64,000 nt of DNA from Onchocerca volvulus (lineage: Eukaryota > Nematoda > Chromadorea > Rhabditida > Onchocercidae): positions 18,808,581 through 18,872,580 of the forward strand of contig HG738137.1 of the NCBI GenBank assembly GCA_000499405.2, written 5' to 3'. The notes beneath the pieces were generated by a model, which did no database searches, had not been told where the DNA came from, and worked only from the letters and a program-made list of their open reading frames with translations. Positions 55,301-64,000 of the stretch are shown here, one piece after another; the first letter of the stretch is position 1, and each line of letters opens with the position of its first letter. The translations under genes were made by a program, and so were the position numbers.

Positions 55301-57753
55301 TGAAAAAGTAAGAGAAAAGAATATTACATTTATACTACTATTCGATTAAAACTCTCAAATAAAAGCGAAAACTTTAAAATTTCACTGTTCAAATTTTCTT
55401 CCAGCACAAACTAAGAGTGAACGAAGTATATCCTTTAATTAAGTAAAAATACCAAATCAAAAAAGAAAGGATAATAAAAAGAAAACGAGGAAAAGATAAA
55501 GTCTAATTATTCAATTTCTAAATTGTAAATCTCAGGAATATATTTTAGGAATAGAACAACCATGTATGCGTAATTATAATCGATTTTCACTAAAGGATGT
55601 GGATCTGCATATTCCGAAGTGCTTTCATTGTCTCGATCATTATTATAGTTATAACCAATAACCTGCAACAATCATTTTAATTAATTAGTTCATTTAATTT
55701 AGTCAAAAAGACATATGTCCCGAAAAATTGCAATGGTTAATTAATGTAAAATAAAAAACATTCTAAGGAAAAGTACTTTTCATTTTTATTTATATAGATT
55801 ATACTGGACGAAAGGATAAAGTGCTTCTGAAAGGTAAATTTGGGACAAAAATCGATTTCACTCAGCTGGTCCTCTGTGCAACGATATTTTAGGGATTGAT
55901 TTTTTGAAAAGAAAGATCCTCCATCTTAGTGACTGCATCCGTATTGGCATGTTCAGCAGCAGAATTCCATTCTCGTATTTGCTTTTTCATCATTTTCAAT
56001 GTCATGACAAAAAAATTAATAAAAAAGCAAATACCATAATTTTTTTTTCTTTTATTAGTCGAAATGAAGATCGAAAAACATAAAAAATATTCAATTTGTA
56101 ACCTGCTCTGTGAACTCATCCATGTCCTGAATTCCAGTAGTCCATTCGTGTTTTTGTTGTTCCATAAACTGCAGACAAAACTAATATTTTTAAAGAAAAT
56201 TTGAAAGACATATGCTAAAAAAGAAAAAAAAAATGTTTTCTTAATATACCACAAGTCAGTAAATTGATTGATATGGGTAAAATAATTTGTTTCAATACTT
56301 TTTTTTATCCATATAATCTCAACATTTTATCCTATTTTAAAGACAGAAAATAAATTATGCTGTAATTCATAATAGGATAATAGACATATTTTCGAAAACT
56401 TTAATCAAGCTAAAAGTATAGGAAAGTCTTATCAACATAATAATAGCACGTAACAAAACAACAATAGTTTTTGCAACACCATTCGCAAATATGGTACTAG
56501 CTGTTATAGCTTTTATGATTTTTTTAATGTTTAAGGCTATTACTGCATCCCGCCTGTGATCAGAAGTATAATCAAAAACGTAGCAGACCTGCCACTGTAC
56601 GTAGCAGATCGAATTGGTTTATTGCCATGTCTATGTGAGTTCTTCGACATACAAAAGCACTACCAGAAAATGTGCTACATTAGATAAATTAATATAACGC
56701 ATTAGGTTTTCATTTTTTTGATAATACTTTATATGTACATCACAGTAACTTTCGGCATGCAATGGACAAATGTTGATAAGATCATTTTTACATACTAACA
56801 ATAAGTTAACCGAAATGCATACCGTTGTTCGTTCCTTACTGTGAAACATCAACTGATATGATAAATCATAAGATATTCTTTTATCGCCTATTCCAGTTTG
56901 TTGTTTAAGCTGCAAAATTATATGACTGAATAGTAGAAATTTAAGATAAAACAAAACAATGCATTGAATGTAAAATTATTCATGTATTTTGACTATTGTA
57001 GACTGAAAATGCTCTTTACAAATTCTATTACAAATATGATCTTTTTCATGCATTTCTTTTACTTCCGTTCGTACATGAAAAATATCATTCAACATAAGAA
57101 AGAGCAATATCTCTTCCTAAGCATTTAAGATAATAATATCATTTCATGAATGCTGCAAACTAATAAAGGCTTAATGAACAAATCTCACCAATTCCATTTC
57201 TTTTGTGAAATATGATTGTTGCTGGCAAACGGTTAAATGATTCCTAATATCTGAAACAAAGAGATCATGCATGCGCATAATACAAAATATATACCTTAAT
57301 AGGCAAAAACACACTAACTGTTGCTGGAATGATGATTTTATTGTTATTAATACAAAGATATTGCGGTGCAGACTTAGTAAGTTGACCAAATTTTGATCCA
57401 TCACACACTGAATCTTGCCAATATATAAATTATCATGATTATAACGACAGTAACGATGGAACTAATTTCGAAGAAAATAATAATAATGACAATAATAAAG
57501 ATATCAAAAAATGAATGATTTGACAATATTTCCTACGTAACTTACCGATAGTTAAGTCAGGTCGGTCAGAAATGATTTCGATGTTTTCCAGTCCGATCTC
57601 TATACAGTGTAGCTTAAATATGTCTGTCAATTCTTCTTCGTCTATTTCATCAAACAAAGCTATCTTCACCCTGCAAATCTTAATAATTTTTCCGTAATTC
57701 TGCAAAGTTTCTCGATTCTTCACAAAATGGACAGCAAAGTAGGAAAACACCAA
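40364..57753 (-). CDS. DExH-box RNA helicase fused to an RBR (RING1-IBR-RING2) E3 ubiquitin ligase
   Basis: About 40 exons and very roughly 2,000 aa. From the core on, exon phases agree. Helicase: motif [16 protein letters not shown] (53029-53151), TQPRK with Ib [13 protein letters not shown], motif [12 protein letters not shown] (52445-52637; DEVH), motif III SAT (52208-52344), motif [13 protein letters not shown] (50603-50683), motif [11 protein letters not shown] (50382-50487). HA2 follows ([18 protein letters not shown], 49502-49700), then an OB-fold region ([10 protein letters not shown] and [11 protein letters not shown], 47838-47999). After about 550 residues of linker comes RING1 ([17 protein letters not shown]; 42598-42768 into 42088-42318), IBR ([18 protein letters not shown]; 41827-41975) and RING2 ([19 protein letters not shown]; 41015-41144) with the catalytic Cys in place. 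The tail is acidic and stops at 40364. It may couple RNA unwinding to ubiquitin transfer (inference). The N-terminal exons above 55662, including the ATG at 57753, are tentative; one intron (near 54857) is GC-AG. Confidence 0.86.
50700..51200 (-). mobile_element. Truncated non-autonomous Helitron in a helicase-RBR intron
   Basis: Fills most of the intron between the exons 51263-51419 and 50603-50683. It aligns block by block with 60690-61110 (CTGCTTCTCAATTGTC, CGAACTC...GCTCTTGCTCC, CTCCAAAATCAACCTTTT, TTTATC...CGGAGC). On the opposite strand it aligns with the 5' flank of the Helitron relic at 57.9-58.2 kb. Four GGCGGTAAACATG-like iterons lie at 51070-51190. The host splice sites are intact. 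Confidence 0.62.
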
Positions 57754-57769
57754 TCAATGTTTTTTTGCC

Positions 57770-59705
57770 ATTTAACGTTTCAAGTTCTTCACCAACTGTT
57801 TTGAAATTTTAATACAAAATTGCATTTAAATAGATGCGTGTCTCATATAGATACGCCTATTTTTTTTAACCTCTCCGTAAGGATAAACACATTTCCCGCC
57901 AAAAAGTTCCAATTAATAGTAAACAAAGTGAGTTCAACCAATCATAAGACGACATGTTGAAGATGAGGAAAGGAGGAAAGATTTAAAAGTTTTGGATTTT
58001 GGAACAGAACCAGTTCAAGTTTGACAATTCGAGTTCAGTACTGACACTGCGACAGTTTTACAACGGCACAAACTGACGCAGCAATTCGACAATCAAAGAA
58101 TTTTGTACTTCTTTACAGGTAACAAAGGAAAGAATAATACAATGATCAATTTGCTTGGATATTCTCAAATAATTTCCAGGACGGTTCGGATACAATCGAA
58201 TTGCTTTAATTCATCCAAATAATGTCTCGCATAAGACCAAACTTAAGTCGTCGTACTCGCGCAGTAGAACTGATGCGACGATTAATTGCAAATCAAACTA
58301 AGAATGGGCATCAGCGAAAAAAAAAACAAAAAATGGCTCAAATCCAAACACAGTGATGAGCAGCTAGACTTGAGGATGCACGATTGCGAGCAAGGCTGCT
58401 GCCTCGTTCGATGTAGAATTACGTCGTGAATAAAACTGCAACACGGTGATTTTTTTCATATGTGCAGTCAAATATTCCTAAGCTAACACTTGAGCAAAAA
58501 GGTATTTATGATCAAAATAATGCAAAACTGTCCACAACACGATTGGCGAAGTTTTCCTACATAAGAAGTTAGTAAAACATCGCCAGGAAGAGCTGATAAA
58601 ACGTTCCTAATTGAATTTTCTGGCAATTCGATCCCAAAAATGATATAGCCTTAGCTCTCGCATCTTGCTCATCCCGTTTTGAATTGCCATTGAACAGGCC
58701 ATTCATTGAAATTCCCATCTGAAACACTTCAAGAACATCCGGCATGGTAAAAGTATTGCAAAGTGCACTTATTGTTTGGGATGAATGTACAATGGCGCAC
58801 AAAAAATTAGTCAAGGCTCTTGATCGATCACTGCAAGATTTGCGTGAAAACATCAGACCTTTGGTGGTCTGCATTAATATTCTTGTAGGAGATTTCAGGC
58901 ATTATCCATAATTCCTCGATCAATACCAGGAGAACGACATAAATGCTTGCCTGGAATACCCTATTTTGTGGCAATACATAAAGACTTTAAAATAAAACGA
59001 TCGGTCAGTTGAAATAATCTCACATCGATTGTTGTAAATTGGGAACAGAAAGGTGGCGGATGATTTGATTTGGGACGAATTTCATTGCCTAATTTCAACT
59101 TCTGCAATTTAGCGATGGAAAAAAAGAATTTGTTGAATATTTCCAAGCCAGTTATAAGAATCACAACTGGCTGAGTGAACGCGCTATTCTTACGGCCAAG
59201 AACAAAGAAGTCTATGAACTTAACAATATTATTCAGTCTAATATTCAAAGCGAGCAGATCACATAAGTTCGTCGATATTGTTGTGGAAGTAGATGATGTG
59301 GTTAATTATCCAATAGAATTTTTGAATTCATTCAAGCTGCCAGAAATGCCACCGAACACATTATAATTGAAAATCGGCGTGCCAATTATTATGTTACGAG
59401 ATATCAATCAATCAAAACTTTGCAACGGCTCGCGGCCTGCAGTAACAAAATTAATGAACAGCGTCGTTGAAGCAACAATTTTGATAAGATCTTTTAAAGG
59501 TGTGAAGATGTATTCAATCCTCGCATTTTTATGATTCTAATGGATATACCATTTCAATAGATTGCAATTCCCAAGTCGACTGGCGTTTGCAATTACCATC
59601 AACAAAGCTAAGGGTCAATCTTTAGAATTGTGCGGTTTAGATCTAGAGACGGATTGCTTCTCACATGGATATGTTAAATCTGATAGATTGGATTAGATAT
59701 GATGA
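57770..59705 (+). mobile_element. Decayed Helitron with internally deleted RepHel pseudogene
   Basis: The 5' region (57770-58200) carries the family blocks AAGTTCTTCACCAACTGTTTTG, TTGCATTTAAATAG and TTCCCGCCAAAAAG. From ATG 58222 the frame begins MSRIRPNLSRRTRAVELMRR, the usual start of Helitron proteins. It then jumps, without a Rep HUH domain, to PIF1-type helicase pieces broken by stops and frameshifts: KLTLEQKGIYDQN, a degraded P-loop (PGRADKTFLIEF, where GTGKT is expected), LIVWDECTMA-like and LRENIRPFGG pieces, WLSERAILTAKNKEVYELNN, PEMPPNTL, LKIGVPIIMLRDINQSKLCN, NSVVEATIL, RLQFPSRLAFAITINKAKGQ, and SLELCGLDLETDCFSHG. Order and content match the Helitron RepHel helicase. It cannot be active: the Rep region is absent and there are at least five lesions. 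Confidence 0.85.
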
Positions 59706-59767
59706 ATAGGAATAATAATCATTTTCCACTGATCAATCGAAGACAAAATTGAACAAGTTATTTTCAG

Positions 59768-59864
59768 ATAATCATGCAACGGTTTAATACATCACTTAAT
59801 TTTGACAAAGATATATTGGAATATGAAAATGGTTTCAATCTAGACGATTCGAATTTCTGGATTG
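59768..59864 (+). CDS. Single exon of a fibrinogen-related domain protein
   Basis: A TTTTCAG acceptor and a GTTAGT donor frame a 97-nt exon reading IIMQRFNTSLNFDKDILEYE then NGFNLDDSNFWIG. This matches the N-terminal signature of fibrinogen C-terminal domains: a (T/I)VIQRR-like strand, DGSVxF, a W-x-x-Y-x-x-GF-like turn, and FWLG. Such domains mediate secreted recognition and adhesion functions. No partner exon is certain. A frame after a CGACAG acceptor at about 63569 (KYLIDLELTSKHAKAHHLHF) loosely resembles the next fibrinogen strands, but its phase does not join directly. The exon starts about 60 bp beyond the Helitron relic, so it may be captured cargo or part of a disrupted gene. Confidence 0.5.
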
Positions 59865-60689
59865 GTTAGTTTTTATTCACATTTCAATAAAATTTTAATA
59901 AGAATTTAGTTCTTTTCTCAATGCTATAGAACTAAGATGTCTTTGTACTATAATACTGTTTACTAATAAACACTTCTTGAGATGTATGCAGTGAAATAAA
60001 TCTCATTCCAATAAAAATTCCAAAGTTTACCTACACGTCTAATATAAGAAATAGCTCCATAGAACCGTTTCAGTAACAAATTAGACAATCTTATTGTTTT
60101 GAATTATGATGCTTAATTTTAACGAAGACAGTTATATCCATAACATTTTTAATTATAGCAAGTTCTAGAGTTTACACACTAGATAATCTCTATATTTAAA
60201 AAGAAAATGGAATACCAAAAAATATTGTATATCCAAAGCATTATGAAAACAAACTTATTGGATGCGGGCGAAAGATAAAAGATGTCAAATAGCGCCACAA
60301 TTATTGTAAACAAGGAGTATTACAGATCAAGTGACGCGACATAGTTTCAAAGGGACGATAAACATGTTTACTCCTAAAAGTATAAACTTATTTACGATCA
60401 AAACGCTTTAATTCACAGATAAATGACAAAGATGAGCAGCACAACAACTGAAATCCAGGGGTTCAGATGAGCAGCAACAACAACTGAAATCCAGGGGTTC
60501 CAGTTTAACAGTTCAAAGCGACACAATACTAGCAATAATTCCGACAATTTAGTTGAGCAGTATTCTTCTCAACTAACGACAAAGGAAAGAATAATCCCGT
60601 AATCAGTTTCCCTGGATAATCTCCGATAATTGTTTGTTACGAGAAATCGCTCTTTCATCAAAGCTTTTCTCAACGGAATTCGTCTCTGT
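59865..60689. other. Non-coding stretch between Helitron pieces
   Basis: No gene seen. It contains a GACGATAAACATGTTTACTCC iteron-like block near 60353 and a tandem duplication of about 36 bp at 60430-60500 (units differ by one base). Confidence 0.5.
60430..60500. repeat. Near-perfect tandem duplication of about 36 bp
   Basis: GATGAGCAGC(A)ACAACAACTG plus the following AAATCCAGGGGTTC is present twice in a row, with one base inserted. Confidence 0.8.
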
Positions 60690-61473
60690 CACTCAAGACA
60701 CAAAAAACTTGTCGCGAAATCTTTTTAAACTATGTTTGTTGAGACAAAGATGAATTCTGTTTGAAGGAAGAATTTATTAGCAATAGAACAATTACGAGCA
60801 AAAGACTATCCGAGAATATCCAAATAACTTATAACTCGATATTTTTTGTCATTCGTAGAGAAAAAATACTGCTTTTTAATTGTCCGCCTGTCATATCGCC
60901 TCGAACTTCTGCTGTTGCTGTTGAATTCCAAACAGAACTGACTGTGCTCCAAAATCTGAACCTTTTGTATTCTTCCGAGACTTTCCCTTCTTTCCTGATC
61001 TATGATTCGTCGCCTCGTGATTGGTCGACCTCGCTTTGTTTAGCTTTTCTCGGAGCTCTTCGGCGGGGCAACATTTTGTCCTTTTGCATATTGTTTTGGC
61101 GGCAAACATGTTTACCGACCTGTTGGTCCATTTGAAACTACGCGCTTCGTGAACTTTTTCACTCTTTGTTTATGCTAATTATAATTTTCGGATGATCTAG
61201 CCGAATCACAAAAGCAAGAAACAATCATCAATCCAACCAAACTACAAACCAAATTACAAATCATTGGATTTTTTCCCCAACATTAGAGACGAGCGCTTTC
61301 TCTTTTCTTTTTTACCACTTGACAAAACTGAGCTAAAGCAACGCGTGTATATAAAAAGTATATAAAAACATGAGTAATTTCGAATGCAACTTTGTGTCTA
61401 AATTTCAAAGCAAAAGGTAAGAACTTTCGGAATTTAAGATTCTGAAGAACATTTACATTTTTATTTCTACAGA
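60690..61473 (-). mobile_element. Non-autonomous Helitron, minus strand
   Basis: Read on the minus strand, the 5' end TCTGTAGAAATAAAAATGTA (61473 downward) directly follows a CTAG. It continues with AATGTTCTTCAGAATCTTAA, TTCCGAAAGTTCTTAC, GTTGCATTCGAAAT, and GGCGGCAAACATG-type iterons near 61080-61110 (plus-strand sense). It then shares the body with 50700-51200. Its 3' end is not fixed. A 124-codon plus-strand frame at 60761-61135 lies inside it and is not considered a gene. Confidence 0.6.
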
Positions 61474-61492
61474 CTAGCTGGAACTCCAGTTA

Positions 61493-63531
<2,039 letters not shown>

Positions 63532-64000
63532 GTATATATTTCTTCCAACCTTTCGACAGAAATATCTCATTGACCTTGAATTGACCTCTAAGCACGCAAA
63601 AGCACATCACCTGCACTTCGAGAACACAACGAATATTACAATACAAAAATATGATCGATCGAACAACCTCATTCAAATTTCTACATTAGTGCGCCACAGA
63701 TTGGATAATCCGCTGCTTCTTAGCACTCTCCTCAAAATTATCGACCTTTAACTGTTCTGCATGTCATCTCTGTAATTCTTAATTCTCTGTGTTCTGTTAT
63801 TTTCCATGACAAGAATTGTGGCGTTCTGAAATAATTATTGTTCGATGACGCGGATCTCTATCCGGGGATAGTAAAGTGGATGAATTTGTGGTAAGTGAGG
63901 GGGTGAGACAATTTTCCGATAAATTGTTCTGGATCCGTTGGTAAATTGCTAGACCGGTTTTCGATATTTTCCTGATTGTTTGTATGAAAATTCATAAGAT
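63532..64000. other. Right edge, unassigned
   Basis: An open frame continues from 63524 to 63751 on the plus strand and may begin as an exon after a TTTCGACAG acceptor at 63569. Beyond it is a moderately GC-rich stretch (63840-63960) with no recognised feature before the window ends. Confidence 0.35.

Noticed and set aside
58569..58874. 101-codon minus-strand open frame
   Set aside because: It is antisense to the Helitron helicase relic, whose plus-strand pieces are clearly homologous to PIF1-type helicase; a shadow frame.
60761..61135. 124-codon plus-strand frame
   Set aside because: Lies within the non-autonomous Helitron, and the homologous stretch at 50.7-51.2 kb does not preserve the frame.

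Overview
The window looks like nuclear DNA of a nematode, most likely a spirurid or filarial species (inference). It is AT-rich. Genes are split into many short exons with GT-AG introns and TTTTCAG or TTGCAG acceptors. The recognisable proteins (ribosomal protein S16, condensin II subunit D3/HCP-6, an F-box protein, an EngB-type GTPase exon) are eukaryotic. No bacterial operon, CRISPR array, rRNA or tRNA was seen. All exon joins below were worked out by hand from reading frame and splice phase.

Layout. 1.2-1.5 kb: an orphan terminal exon on the minus strand. 1.9-12.7 kb: a large plus-strand HEAT-repeat gene, condensin-2 subunit D3 (hcp-6/NCAPD3). 12.7-15.3 kb: a convergent eight-exon minus-strand gene for an unrecognised coiled-coil protein, its stop only about 60 bp from the hcp-6 stop. 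15.5-17.6 kb: a decayed, intronless spectrin-like coiled-coil pseudogene lying between two diverged direct repeats of about 0.2 kb. 18.3 kb: a single exon of an EngB/GTPBP8-type GTPase with an intact P-loop. 20.4-20.9 kb: two tandem units, each holding a hairpin with arms of about 40 nt. 26.1-26.8 kb: a three-exon gene for a small multi-pass membrane protein. 28.9-32.6 kb: an F-box/LRR-like gene with Helitron fragments in its first intron. 34.8-36.1 kb: rps-16. 36.4-39.1 kb: a decayed copy of the 5' part of the next gene, followed by a 2,039-bp segment that reappears at 61.5-63.5 kb.

40.4-57.8 kb (minus) is the most notable gene: about 40 exons encoding a DExH RNA helicase (motifs I, II, III, V and VI, then HA2 and OB regions) fused to a complete RING1-IBR-RING2 (RBR) E3 ubiquitin ligase. 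This is the order I recall from plant DEAH11/DEAH12-type proteins. Its 5' end adjoins a Helitron graveyard: a decayed RepHel relic (57.8-59.7 kb), a lone fibrinogen-domain exon (59.8 kb) and a minus-strand non-autonomous Helitron (60.7-61.5 kb). Related Helitron fragments sit in introns of the F-box and helicase-RBR genes and between genes.

The genes do not form an obvious pathway. They cover chromosome condensation, translation and ubiquitin targeting (an F-box receptor and an RBR ligase). The two strongest novelty leads are the helicase-RBR fusion, and the apparently identical 2-kb repeat whose neighbouring homologous sequence has clearly diverged.
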